Translations under genes and position numbers: made by a program
DNA from: SG8-38 sp041576815
GTDB taxonomy: Bacteria; Myxococcota_A; Polyangia; Polyangiales; Houyiibacteriaceae
Direction: 5' to 3'
Length of the DNA: 47,789 nt
NCBI GenBank assembly: GCA_041576815.1
Contig: JBFGKE010000027.1
Span: 1 to 47,789, forward strand
In this document: positions 24,200 through 32,742 of the stretch, one piece after another
Layout of the letters: each line of letters opens with the position of its first letter
Position numbering within the stretch: the stretch's first letter is position 1
Notes under the pieces: generated by a model
Database searches by the model: none
What the model was told of the DNA's origin: nothing
The model's input: the letters and a program-made list of their open reading frames with translations, nothing else

Positions 24200-25821
24200 G
24201 GGCCTACCCCCGCCGAACGGTCCGCGGCCAGCGCGAGCTTGCCTGCGTCACGTTCCGCCCTGAGGGCTTCGATCTCGGCCAGGCGCGGCGCGGCCGTGTT
24301 TCGGCCTGCTTCGTAGCGCGCGGTGAAGTCCTCGACGAAAGCGTCGACCGCCGGGTCCATCTTGTCGAGGAAGAACTTCGGGTAGAGGCCGATCCAAAAC
24401 ACGAGGGCGACGAGCGGCAGCAGGGACAGAACCTCGCGGCGATTGAGATCCGGAAGGGATTCGTTTTCGGCATGAACGACTTTGCCCCAGAACATGCGAA
24501 GCACCGCGTGCAGCATGTAGACCGCTGCGAAGATGACCCCGGTCGCAGCAAGCAGGGTCATGACGAGCCAGCCCGAACCGAAGCCGACGGCGCCGCGCGA
24601 AAAGAACGAGCCCGCCAGAATCATGAACTCGCCGATGAAACCGTTGGTGCTTGGGAGCCCGATCGAGCTCATCGTGATGATCACGAAAAACGTAGCGTAC
24701 CAGGGCATCACCTTCGCGAGGCCCCCGAAGTCGTCGAGCATGCGGGAGTGGCGGCGCTCGTAGATCACGCCGACCAAGAGGAAGAGCGCGCCCGTCGATA
24801 CGCCGTGGTTGATCATCTGGAGAATGGCGCCCGAAATGCCATTGCGGTTCATCGCAAAGAGCCCGAGCAGAATGAACCCCATGTGGCTGACCGAGCTGTA
24901 GGCGATCAGCTTTTTGAGATCGCGCTGCACCCAGGCGGTGTATGCCCCGTAGATGATGCCGACGACGCCCAGGGCGGCCAGCACGGGGCCGATGGTCTGG
25001 CTGGCCACGGGGAAGAGCGGCATCGCGAAGCGAATGAACCCGTAGATGCCGAGCTTCAGCAGCACCGCGGCGAGAATGACCGACCCGCCGGTCGGCGCTT
25101 GCACGTGCGCGTCCGGCAACCAGGTGTGGAAGGGGAACATCGGCACCTTGATCGCGAAGGCCAGCGCAAACGCCGAGAACAGGAGGTACTGCTGCGTCGC
25201 CGGCAGCACCAAGCTCGAAAGCTTTTCGAGGTCGAAGGTGTAGCCACCGGCCAGCTCGTGGTAGCTCGACACCACGTAGAGAATGGCCACGAGCATCAGC
25301 AAGCTGCCAACCATGGTGTAGAGGAAGAACTTGACTGCCGCGTAAACGCGATCTTTGCCGCCCCAGACGCCGATGATCAGGTACATCGGCACGAGCATGA
25401 GCTCCCAAAACACGTAAAAGAGGAATAGGTCGAGCGCGACGAAAGCGCCGAGCATCCCGAGCTCGAGGAGCAGGAACGAAAACGCGTACTCTTTGATCCG
25501 AGTCGTGATGCTGCCCCAGGATGCGTAGAGCGCGATGGGCGAGAGCAGCGTCGTGAGGATGACGAGCCAAAGCGAGAGCCCATCGACGCCGACCTTGTAC
25601 GAAATCCCGAAGGACTCGATCCAGGAAACCTGCTCGACGAGCCGGTACCCGGCCTCGGAATAGTTGGCGAACAGGAGCCGGAGGCTGAGGACGAGCTCGA
25701 CCAGCATTGCACCGACCGCGAACCCTCGGATCGTCCTCTCCCAGCTCCGCGGCAGGGCGAGCAAGATGACCGCGCTCGCGGCGGGAACCAACAGAAGCCA
25801 GGTGAGGATGCCGATACTCAT
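24196..25821 (-). CDS. nuoM: NADH-quinone oxidoreductase subunit M
   Basis: A 541-residue antiporter-like complex I subunit with about 14 transmembrane helices. FAIKVPMFPFHTWLPDAHVQ and KKLIAYSSVSHMGFILLGL are the family signatures, and the conserved Glu is in FLFYVFWELMLVPMYL. The start ATG at 25821 overlaps the nuoL stop (ATGA). An open frame continues upstream to 26310, but that part is the complement of nuoL coding sequence. The C-terminus carries a hydrophilic tail of about 35 residues rich in Ala, Glu and Arg, longer than in E. coli. Confidence 0.96.
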   Translation of the reverse strand: MSIGILTWLLLVPAASAVILLALPRSWERTIRGFAVGAMLVELVLSLRLLFANYSEAGYRLVEQVSWIESFGISYKVGVDGLSLWLVILTTLLSPIALYASWGSITTRIKEYAFSFLLLELGMLGAFVALDLFLFYVFWELMLVPMYLIIGVWGGKDRVYAAVKFFLYTMVGSLLMLVAILYVVSSYHELAGGYTFDLEKLSSLVLPATQQYLLFSAFALAFAIKVPMFPFHTWLPDAHVQAPTGGSVILAAVLLKLGIYGFIRFAMPLFPVASQTIGPVLAALGVVGIIYGAYTAWVQRDLKKLIAYSSVSHMGFILLGLFAMNRNGISGAILQMINHGVSTGALFLLVGVIYERRHSRMLDDFGGLAKVMPWYATFFVIITMSSIGLPSTNGFIGEFMILAGSFFSRGAVGFGSGWLVMTLLAATGVIFAAVYMLHAVLRMFWGKVVHAENESLPDLNRREVLSLLPLVALVFWIGLYPKFFLDKMDPAVDAFVEDFTARYEAGRNTAAPRLAEIEALRAERDAGKLALAADRSAGVGP

Positions 25822-28421
25822 CGCGCCTGCTCCCTCGCGGGTTGGATCAGCATTGCCTGCGGAGCTCGTGCCACCGGGAAGGGCAATGCGATCCCCAGAG
25901 TGTCTTTCCTGACGTTCCCAAACGCATTCCGAACCTCGACGGTCGCCTCGACGAGTGGCCGCGTCTCGAGCCTCACGACGCCGAGCCGGCCGGGCTTGCC
26001 GATCGGAAGACGAACTTCGCGCGCGGTCGATGGATCCGCGCCAGGCTGTGGCTTTCGAACTGCGAGATCCTGCCCATCCATGCGGACCTCGAAGCCGAGC
26101 TCCTGCGGAGACCGCCGGTCGGCGGGTACCACCAGCTCGATGGGAAGCGGCATCCATGCCTCGGTGACGCGGACCCGCCGTTCGACGCCGGAGCTCACGT
26201 TGCTCACGAACACGGCCACGCCCCTCACGTCCTCGCTCGCATACTCGAAGTTGGTGCTCGGCGTCTTCCCCCACGGTGTTTCGAAGTCGCCGTCGGAATT
26301 GGCATCCCATCGGTATTCGTAGCCGAGGCCTGGCGGCGTGGTGAGCTCGACGCGATTGCCCTCGAAGGCCGCATCGATTCGCGAGTGGGGCGTCCAGAAC
26401 CAGCCCAGCACGGCAACGACGCCGACGACCATCACGGCGCCGTACATCTGGACGACCCCGCTCTGCAGCTTCGTGAAGTAGCGACCCGCCTCCTTGACGT
26501 TGAGGCTCGGCAGTCGCGTCATGAGCGCGTCGACAAAGGTCATGTCCGCCGCGCCCGCAACGGTGGCGACCTTCTTGATGGGCCTTATGACGACGGCGTC
26601 ATAGAGCTCGTCGACGCGCCACTTGTCAAAGACGAGCTGATAGAGACGCGCAGGAAGCCTTTCGGCGAGGGCATCCGTGTCCTTGTTTCGATAGAGCACC
26701 CAAGCGGCGCCGATGCCGATGGCCATCGCCGCAAACGCGAGCCCCGATGCGAGATTGACGATGTTCAGCTCTTCGGGGACGGGCTGCCCTGCGACGGAGC
26801 CGTGCAGCCAGTGGCCCCACCAGCTCGGAAGGTGCGTCCCGGTGATCGGCATCACGTGCGGAAGCCCGAGGAAGCCGACGATGAGCGCGCCGACCCCCAG
26901 CACCACGAGCGGAATGGTCATGCTCGGCGGCGATTCGTGCGGGTGCGCATCGTACGGATGGTCGCCCGACTGGTCCGCACTCCGGTAGGAGCCGGTGAAG
27001 GTGAGGAAGTAGAGGCGGAACATGTAAAACGCCGTCATCACGGCCGCGAGCGTGAGCCCGATCAGCGTGAACCAACCCACCGAGGTCATGAGGGCGTCGT
27101 CCGGTCGATAGATCTGCGCGGCGGCGCCGAGCAGGATTTCGTCCTTCGAAAAGAAACCGCTGGTGAGGGGGAAGCCCGCAATGGCCAAGCAGCTCGCGAG
27201 GAAAGTCCAACGCGTGGTCGGGAGGTGCTTCCCCAGGCCGCCGAGCTTGAAGATGTCGGCATCACCGTGGGCGTGGACGGCATGCATGACCGAGCCCGCT
27301 CCCAGGAACAGGCAGGCTTTGAAGAACGCATGCGTGAATACGTGAAAGAATCCTGCAGCGAAGAACCCGACGCCGACGGCGGCAAACATGAAGCCGAGCT
27401 GGCTGACGGTGGAATAAGCGAGGATCTTCTTCATCTCGCGCTGGGCGACGGCGATGGTCGCGGCGAGGAGCGCGGTGAGCGTACCGGTGACCGCGATGAT
27501 CGACATGGCGACGTCGGATGTGATGAAGAGCGGCGAGAGACGGCAGCAGAGATAGACCCCCGCGGTGACCATGGTGGCTGCATGGATGAGCGCCGAGACC
27601 GGCGTCGGTCCCGCCATTGCGTCTGGTAGCCAGACGTAGAGGGGAATCTGCGCGCTCTTGCCCGTGCATCCGAGGAACAGAAAAACGCATGCGACCGTCG
27701 CGAGGCTCGGTGCGACGCCGAAGATGCGCAGTGGAAAATCAGCGCGGAACGAGCCGCTCATCGCGGCCTGGTTGATGTCGGTGAACTCGAACGAGCTGGC
27801 CACCCCGACCAAGATGAACATCCCGATGAGCACCCCGAAATCGCCGATTCGGTTGGCCACGAACGCCTTGCGGCCGGCTGAAGCGTACTCGCGGTTCTCG
27901 TACCAAAAGCCGATCAACAGGTAGGAGCAGAGGCCGACGCCCTCCCAGCCGACGAACATCACCGGGACGCTGCTCGCGAGCACGAGGATCAGCATCGACG
28001 CCATGAAGAGGTTCAAGTAGCTCATGAACCTCGGGTATCCGTCGTCATCGCCCATATAGCCGATGCTGTAGAGGTGAATCAGTCCGCCGATGCCCGTGAC
28101 GATCAGCGTCATCATGCCGCTGAGTGAGTCCATCATGAACCCGATGTTGATCGGCGCGATCTTGCCGCCGGGCAGGGTCAGCGAGAACCACTCGTAGAAG
28201 TGGTAGCCGAGCGCCGCGTGCTCGGCGTCGTGGCTGAGCCCGAAGAGCTGAACGAACGAGGCGACGGCAAGCGCGAAGGACACGGCGACCGAGCCAACGC
28301 CGACGAGCGTGACCAGAGACTTCGGTAGCGTTCGCCCGACGAGTCCGTTGACCACCGCGCCGGCGAGCGGGAGCAGGATGATGAGGAGAAGCATGAGCTG
28401 CTGAGGGGCGTGGTCGTGCAT
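25818..28421 (-). CDS. nuoL: NADH-quinone oxidoreductase subunit L with C-terminal extension
   Basis: An 867-residue protein; ordinary NuoL is about 610-690. Residues 1-676 are a complete NuoL: conserved Glu160 in FVGWEGVGLCSYLLIG, Lys255 in GKSAQIPLYVWLPDAM, PTPVSALIHAATMVTAG, the later helices, and a final helix at about 658-676. After it come about 190 hydrophilic residues (678-867) predicted as beta-rich. They include YEYRWDANSDGDFETPWG (about 701-718), which looks like a PKD-type or calcium-loop motif, and a segment GRLGVVRLETRPLVEATVEV. In the NuoL topology this tail would probably face the periplasm. The extension is in frame with no internal stop or start. The ATG is 4 bp after the nuoK stop. 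Confidence 0.95.
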   Translation of the reverse strand: MHDHAPQQLMLLLIILLPLAGAVVNGLVGRTLPKSLVTLVGVGSVAVSFALAVASFVQLFGLSHDAEHAALGYHFYEWFSLTLPGGKIAPINIGFMMDSLSGMMTLIVTGIGGLIHLYSIGYMGDDDGYPRFMSYLNLFMASMLILVLASSVPVMFVGWEGVGLCSYLLIGFWYENREYASAGRKAFVANRIGDFGVLIGMFILVGVASSFEFTDINQAAMSGSFRADFPLRIFGVAPSLATVACVFLFLGCTGKSAQIPLYVWLPDAMAGPTPVSALIHAATMVTAGVYLCCRLSPLFITSDVAMSIIAVTGTLTALLAATIAVAQREMKKILAYSTVSQLGFMFAAVGVGFFAAGFFHVFTHAFFKACLFLGAGSVMHAVHAHGDADIFKLGGLGKHLPTTRWTFLASCLAIAGFPLTSGFFSKDEILLGAAAQIYRPDDALMTSVGWFTLIGLTLAAVMTAFYMFRLYFLTFTGSYRSADQSGDHPYDAHPHESPPSMTIPLVVLGVGALIVGFLGLPHVMPITGTHLPSWWGHWLHGSVAGQPVPEELNIVNLASGLAFAAMAIGIGAAWVLYRNKDTDALAERLPARLYQLVFDKWRVDELYDAVVIRPIKKVATVAGAADMTFVDALMTRLPSLNVKEAGRYFTKLQSGVVQMYGAVMVVGVVAVLGWFWTPHSRIDAAFEGNRVELTTPPGLGYEYRWDANSDGDFETPWGKTPSTNFEYASEDVRGVAVFVSNVSSGVERRVRVTEAWMPLPIELVVPADRRSPQELGFEVRMDGQDLAVRKPQPGADPSTAREVRLPIGKPGRLGVVRLETRPLVEATVEVRNAFGNVRKDTLGIALPFPVARAPQAMLIQPAREQAR

Positions 28422-28425
28422 CGGG

Positions 28426-28728
28426 TCAGTACCTCAGCAGGGTCGCGTCGTCGGTGTCGAGCGTCCTCTTGATTCGGTAGTACGCGATGAGGATGGCTAG
28501 GCCAACCGCCGCCTCCGCCGCCGCAACCGCGATCACGAAAAAGGCGAAGACCTGCCCCGCGTGGTTGCCCGGATAGGCACGGTTGAACGCGAGCATCATC
28601 ACGTTGACCGAATTCAGCATGAGCTCGATCGACATGAGCTGGATCAGCATGTTGCGCCGCACCAGGAATCCGACGGCCCCCAGGCCGAAGAGCACCGACG
28701 CCAGGGCCAGGTATGTGCCGATGTCCAT
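28426..28728 (-). CDS. nuoK: NADH-quinone oxidoreductase subunit K
   Basis: A 100-residue complex I membrane subunit with three helices (about 4-22, 29-50, 60-84). Conserved Glu residues lie in MSIELMLNSVNVMML and AVAAAEAAVGLAILIAYYR. The length is the normal one. ATG 28728 is chosen over an upstream in-frame ATG at 28755 because it lies 4 bp after the nuoJ stop and gives the family-typical start MDIGTYLAL. Confidence 0.96.
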   Translation of the reverse strand: MDIGTYLALASVLFGLGAVGFLVRRNMLIQLMSIELMLNSVNVMMLAFNRAYPGNHAGQVFAFFVIAVAAAEAAVGLAILIAYYRIKRTLDTDDATLLRY

Positions 28729-28732
28729 CTCG

Positions 28733-29236
28733 TCACTCCGTGGGGCTGCGGGCAATGGCGATCGCGCCGACGATGGCCACGAGCAGCGTGATGGACACGA
28801 CCTCGAATGGCACGAGGGACTGCTGGTAGATCGCCAGGCCGAGGCCTTCGACCGTTCCGAAATCGTCCGGCACCACGCCCCAGGGCGCGTCGAAGTACGC
28901 CACCGTGCTCGCCACGGAAAGAACGACGGCCACCGTGAGGCCGATGCTGAGCGCCCGCGAGGCGATGCGCCCCTGCATGGGGTCGACCTCCGCCGCGGGA
29001 CCGATCAGCATGATCACGAACACGAACAGCACGACGACCGCACCGGCGTAAACCAAGAGCTGCAGCGCGGCCAGCAGCTGAGCGTCGAGCGTGAGAAACA
29101 TCCCGGCGAGCGAGATGATGTGAACGAGCAGACCGATGGCCGCGCGGAGCGGCCGGTTCGACGAGATCGTGAAGAGCGCGCCAGCCATCGCGAAGATCGC
29201 GGTCACCACGAAGAGCGTCGCGCCCGGAAAGCTCAC
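28733..29236 (-). CDS. nuoJ: NADH-quinone oxidoreductase subunit J
   Basis: A 167-residue complex I membrane subunit with five predicted helices. LVYAGAVVVLFVFVIMLIG is the signature helix with the conserved Tyr-Ala-Gly and a pi-bulge-type glycine region. Length is normal. Its ATG overlaps the end of nuoF by 4 bp (ATGA at 29233-29236), so in this genome nuoF leads straight into nuoJ without nuoG, nuoH and nuoI. Confidence 0.95.
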   Translation of the reverse strand: MSFPGATLFVVTAIFAMAGALFTISSNRPLRAAIGLLVHIISLAGMFLTLDAQLLAALQLLVYAGAVVVLFVFVIMLIGPAAEVDPMQGRIASRALSIGLTVAVVLSVASTVAYFDAPWGVVPDDFGTVEGLGLAIYQQSLVPFEVVSITLLVAIVGAIAIARSPTE

Positions 29237-30609
29237 GCCCCCCCCTGCACCATGCTCCGAACGCTATCGTCGTGTCGCACGCCGTCGGGAACCCCACGTG
29301 CCGCCGCCTCGACGAACTCGTCGAGGAACTTCTGGATCATCCCAAGCATTGGCATCGCGGTGCCGTCCGCGAATGCGCAGATCGTATTGCCCATCATGTT
29401 GTTCGAGATGTCGACCAGCAGGCTCACGTCTTCGGGCTTTCCGCGGCCGGCGCAGAGGTTGTCCAACAGGTCGACCAGCCATCCCGTCCCCTCCCGGCAA
29501 GGCGTGCACTGGCCGCAGGATTCGTGTTTGTAGAACCGCATCAAGTTCCGAGAGGCTTCGACCATGTTGACGGTGTCGTCCATCACGATTGCGCAGCACG
29601 TGCCGAGCATCGTGCCGAGCGCTCGGTAGGTGTCGACGCCCATCGGGACGTCGATCTCGCTTTGGCCGTGCCAGCGGTGAAGTGGATGATCCTCGGCCGG
29701 TGCGTCGACCTTGCGTCGCGGATCGAGCACAGGTGTGGAAGAGCCGCCGGGGATGACCGCCTTGAGCCGGCGGCCGCCGAGCATACCGCCCGCGTAGTCG
29801 TAGATCAGCTCTCGCATGGTGATCCCAACCGGTGCTTCGAAGAGGCCGGGGTTGTTCACGTGGCCGCTCACGCCGTAGATGCGAACGCCACCGTCCCCCG
29901 GAAGCCTTCCGAGCGAAGTCCAGGCATCGCCACCCATCTCGACGATGTCGGGGACGGCGGCGATGGTCTCTACGTTGTTGACGATGGTCGGCATGCCGAA
30001 TACGCCCTTGACTGCCGGGAACGGTGGCTTGAGCCTCGGCTCGCCGCGGCGGCCCTCGAGCGAATTCAAGAGCGCCGTCTCTTCGCCGCAAATGTAGGCG
30101 CCCGCCCCGGAGTGCACGTAGACCTCGATCGGATGGTCGATGCCAAACGGCCGCGCACCGAGGTAGCCAGCTTCTCGCGCGTCGGCGATGGCCTGTTCGA
30201 GCCGGCCGATCGAGAACGTCAGCTCACCGCGGACGTAGATGTAGGCGACGTGGGCGTCGATCGCGAAGCAGGAGATGATGGCGCCCTCGATGAGCCGATG
30301 CGGATCGAGGTCCATGATGCTGCGGTCCTTGAACGTCCCCGGCTCGCTCTCGTCCGCGTTGATCACGAGGTAAACCTGGTCGCCCGGCTGTGGATTCAAA
30401 AAGCCCCACTTCACGCCGGCAGGAAAACCCGCACCTCCCCGACCGCGGATGTTGGCCTTCTTCACCTCTTCTTTGAGCTCAGCCTGCGACCGCGTCGTGA
30501 GCGCCTCGCGCGCCACCTCGTACGCGCCCACGCCGCGCACGTTTTCGAGCTTCCAGCTCTCCGCGATGCCGTATCGGGACGTCAGCATTGGCTTCGTTTG
30601 CGCGCTCAT
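29233..30609 (-). CDS. nuoF: NADH-quinone oxidoreductase subunit F
   Basis: A 458-residue peripheral subunit that binds NADH, FMN and the N3 4Fe-4S cluster. The nucleotide motif is IRGRGGAGFPAGVKWGF (about 53-69), with the FMN segment YVHSGAGAYICGEETALLNSLEG further on. Cluster ligands are in ESCGQCTPCREGTGW, and the last Cys is in MGNTICAFADG. About 20 extra residues (DPRRKVDAPAEDHPLHRWHG) are inserted in the SLBB region compared with the usual form. The ATG overlaps the nuoE stop by 4 bp. Confidence 0.96.
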   Translation of the reverse strand: MSAQTKPMLTSRYGIAESWKLENVRGVGAYEVAREALTTRSQAELKEEVKKANIRGRGGAGFPAGVKWGFLNPQPGDQVYLVINADESEPGTFKDRSIMDLDPHRLIEGAIISCFAIDAHVAYIYVRGELTFSIGRLEQAIADAREAGYLGARPFGIDHPIEVYVHSGAGAYICGEETALLNSLEGRRGEPRLKPPFPAVKGVFGMPTIVNNVETIAAVPDIVEMGGDAWTSLGRLPGDGGVRIYGVSGHVNNPGLFEAPVGITMRELIYDYAGGMLGGRRLKAVIPGGSSTPVLDPRRKVDAPAEDHPLHRWHGQSEIDVPMGVDTYRALGTMLGTCCAIVMDDTVNMVEASRNLMRFYKHESCGQCTPCREGTGWLVDLLDNLCAGRGKPEDVSLLVDISNNMMGNTICAFADGTAMPMLGMIQKFLDEFVEAAARGVPDGVRHDDSVRSMVQGGA

Positions 30610-31229
30610 GAGTCCTCACGAGGCGGGGGCGGCTGGGACGCCAAACGAACCGCCTCTTTGCTCGGCGGTGGAGGCGCCGACGATACGCTGCTGCGCTTCG
30701 GCGCGCCAAACGTGGCGAAAGTCGCGAATCGGGCTGCAGCGGACTCGCTGCCTTCGGAGGCGCAAGCGTCGAGAATCTGGTCGAGGCGGTCGACGTCGAG
30801 GTCCTCGTAATAGTGGTCGTTGATCTGGACCATGGGCGCCTGTCCGCAGGCCGCGAGACACTCGGCCTTGAGCAGCGTGAACTTTCCATCGGAGCTCGTG
30901 TGCCCAGCGGTGCACCCCAGCCTCTTCTCGAGGTGCTCTTGAATGGCCTTGCCGCCGCGGAGGTCGCAAGAAAGCGTCCGACAGACCCAAACGATGTTGT
31001 CGCCGACCGGATGATCGAAGAACATCGTGTAGAAGGTCACGATGCCCTTGACGATCGCGGTCGAGACATCGAGCCGCTGAGCGACGTAGTCGATGACGTC
31101 GGGGCTGATCCACCCGTGCTGGCGCTGACAAATCCACAAAACCGGAAGCAGCGCCGCGCGACGCTCGGGGTAGCGGGTCAAAATGTCATCGACCTCTCGT
31201 TCGCGTTCCGGCGTAAGCGCAAATGCCAT
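30606..31229 (-). CDS. nuoE: NADH-quinone oxidoreductase subunit E
   Basis: A 207-residue thioredoxin-like subunit with the N1a 2Fe-2S cluster. Ligands are CRTLSC (CX4C) and CLAAC (CX3C), with the family segment ILWICQRQHGW-like at VLWICQRQHGWIS. After about residue 165 there is a Pro/Ser-rich hydrophilic tail not found in E. coli NuoE. This is the first gene of the nuo operon. A promoter with TTGACA and TAGCGT ends 14 bases upstream of the ATG, and no Shine-Dalgarno sequence is visible. Confidence 0.95.
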   Translation of the reverse strand: MAFALTPEREREVDDILTRYPERRAALLPVLWICQRQHGWISPDVIDYVAQRLDVSTAIVKGIVTFYTMFFDHPVGDNIVWVCRTLSCDLRGGKAIQEHLEKRLGCTAGHTSSDGKFTLLKAECLAACGQAPMVQINDHYYEDLDVDRLDQILDACASEGSESAAARFATFATFGAPKRSSVSSAPPPPSKEAVRLASQPPPPREDS

Positions 31230-31243
31230 GGCAGGGCGCGGGG

Positions 31244-31272
31244 ACGCTAGGCCCGTGCGGCCGCCCTGTCAA
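31244..31272 (-). promoter_or_regulatory. Promoter of the nuoE-FJKLMN operon
   Basis: On the minus strand a perfect TTGACA (31267-31272), a 17-bp spacer and TAGCGT (31244-31249). The start codon at 31229 lies 14 bases beyond the -10 box, so the 5' leader would be about 7 nt. Inverted arms CAGGGC (31232-31237) and GCCCTG (31263-31268) flank the site and may form an operator or hairpin. Confidence 0.6.
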
Positions 31273-31291
31273 GCGCCGATCGGGGCCGGAA

Positions 31292-31903
31292 TCATCGCCC
31301 TTTTGCAGGCTCTTCGGGGACTTCGACGGGCGTTCGACGATAGGCGACGGTGAGCCCGGCACTGCCGGAGTAGTCTCGCGGCCGAAGCTGCAAGAGGACG
31401 CACTCCTCGGAGCCATCATCGGTCTCACAGCTCGCGAGGCCGGCGAACGTGCGCTGCTCGCGAAGACCGTACCATTTGACGCCTGCCGGCAGCTCGCGCT
31501 CGCGCGGGTACCGGAAACGCGAAGTCGTGCCGTCCTTTTCGAGAAAGACGATTTCGCCTTGCAGAACGTTCGGGTCTTCGGAGAACCCGTAGTCGAGCAA
31601 GCGCCAAAACATCGCATCTCCCTCTTCGAGCTGAGCGTCGGTGATGCGAATCCCCTCGGCACGCATTCGCTGCAAAACCGGCTCGAGGTTTGTTGGGAGC
31701 GCGTCATCGTCACCGTTCATGGCGGCTACGAGGAGTCGCTTGCGCTGCACGTCGTATCGCAGCTCGAGCAACCCGAGCGCTCGTTTGCGCATTTCGCCAA
31801 AGCTCTCGACGTGGGGCTGCGCTGCTCGAACCGCTTCGGCTCTCCCCGTGCAGCTCCCGAGGAGCAAGGCGCCGACGAGCACCCAAATGAGGCGACCGCA
31901 CAT
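31292..31903 (-). CDS. Putative lipoprotein, unknown function
   Basis: A 203-residue exported protein with signal peptide MCGRLIWVLVGALLLGSC and a lipobox ending at Cys18. The mature part is mixed alpha/beta with a helical first half (RKRALGLLELRYDVQRKRLL) and a beta-rich second half containing one cysteine pair (SCETDDGSEEC). I do not recognise a family. It lies 62 bp upstream of nuoE on the same strand, with a promoter between them, and is divergent from mlaF. ATG 31903 is preferred over an upstream in-frame ATG, which would put 12 extra residues before the signal peptide. Confidence 0.7.
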   Translation of the reverse strand: MCGRLIWVLVGALLLGSCTGRAEAVRAAQPHVESFGEMRKRALGLLELRYDVQRKRLLVAAMNGDDDALPTNLEPVLQRMRAEGIRITDAQLEEGDAMFWRLLDYGFSEDPNVLQGEIVFLEKDGTTSRFRYPRERELPAGVKWYGLREQRTFAGLASCETDDGSEECVLLQLRPRDYSGSAGLTVAYRRTPVEVPEEPAKGR

Positions 31904-31933
31904 GCCCGGTACAGTAGTCGACGAGCCGGGCAA

Positions 31934-31951
31934 GCCCAACTAAAGTTGGGC
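31934..31951 (+). promoter_or_regulatory. Perfect hairpin directly before the mlaF start codon
   Basis: GCCCAAC (31934-31940), loop TAAA, GTTGGGC (31945-31951). The ATG of mlaF begins one base later, at 31953, and no other ribosome-binding sequence is present. The hairpin could block or position the ribosome, or be the binding site of a dimeric repressor shared with the divergent lipoprotein gene. Confidence 0.5.
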
Positions 31952-31952
31952 G

Positions 31953-32726
31953 ATGGCGCTCATCGAGTTCCGTGGGGTCAAGAAGGCCTTTGGGCCCAAG
32001 GTCGTCTACCGCGATCTCAACCTCGATATCAACGAGAACGAGGTGCTGACCATCATCGGAGGTTCGGGTCAGGGGAAGAGCGTCATGCTCAAGATGCTCA
32101 TCGGTCTGCTCGAGATCGACGCCGGCGAGATCCTTTTCGATGGCCAACAGATTTCCGGCATGACTGAAGCGCAGTATGCGCCGGTGCGGCGTCGGGTGGC
32201 GATGCTCTTTCAAGCCGGGGCGCTTTTCGACTCGCTGAACACGAAAGAGAACGTCGCATACGGGCTTCGCGAGCAGCTGGAGATGAGCGAAAAAGAGATC
32301 TCGGAGCGCGTACGGGAGTCGCTGACGTACGTGGGCCTGCCCGGGACGGAGGAAACATGGCCGGCCGACCTGTCCGCCGGCATGAAGAAGCGCGTCTCGC
32401 TCGCGAGGGCGCTCGCGATTCGGCCGGAGGTGTTGCTCTACGACGAGCCCACCACGGGGCTCGACCCGATCAACGTCACCCGCATCGCGGATCTCATCTC
32501 GTACCTCAACGAGAACATCGACGTGACGTCCGTCGTGGTCACGCACGACATGGATACGGCGCTGGCGATCAGCGATCGCATCGCCATGATCCAAGACGGG
32601 TTCGTGATTTTCAGCGGAACACCCGACGAGCTCAGGGCTTCGGAGGACCCACGGGTGCGTGACTTCATCGAGGGCAACGCTCCGGTCGACGAAGATACCG
32701 AAACTCTGCTAAGGAGTGCTGGGTAG
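31953..32726 (+). CDS. mlaF: ABC transporter ATP-binding protein, MlaF-like
   Basis: A 257-residue ATPase of the Mla/MCE lipid-transport type. Walker A is GGSGQGKS (about 37-44), the Q-loop is in MLFQAGALFDSLN, which is diagnostic of the MlaF group, the signature is LSAGMKKRVSLARAL, Walker B is VLLYDEPTTGLD, and the H-loop is VVTHDMD. MlaF normally drives the MlaE permease in moving phospholipids between the inner membrane and MCE proteins. Here an MCE gene follows after 16 bp, but no MlaE permease gene is present in the window. Confidence 0.92.
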   Translation: MALIEFRGVKKAFGPKVVYRDLNLDINENEVLTIIGGSGQGKSVMLKMLIGLLEIDAGEILFDGQQISGMTEAQYAPVRRRVAMLFQAGALFDSLNTKENVAYGLREQLEMSEKEISERVRESLTYVGLPGTEETWPADLSAGMKKRVSLARALAIRPEVLLYDEPTTGLDPINVTRIADLISYLNENIDVTSVVVTHDMDTALAISDRIAMIQDGFVIFSGTPDELRASEDPRVRDFIEGNAPVDEDTETLLRSAG

Positions 32727-32742
32727 GGGCTGGATAGGGCTA

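Noticed and set aside
25842..27629. A 595-codon open frame on the plus strand
   Set aside because: It is the complement of nuoL. The Asp/Arg/His-rich translation is typical of antisense reading.
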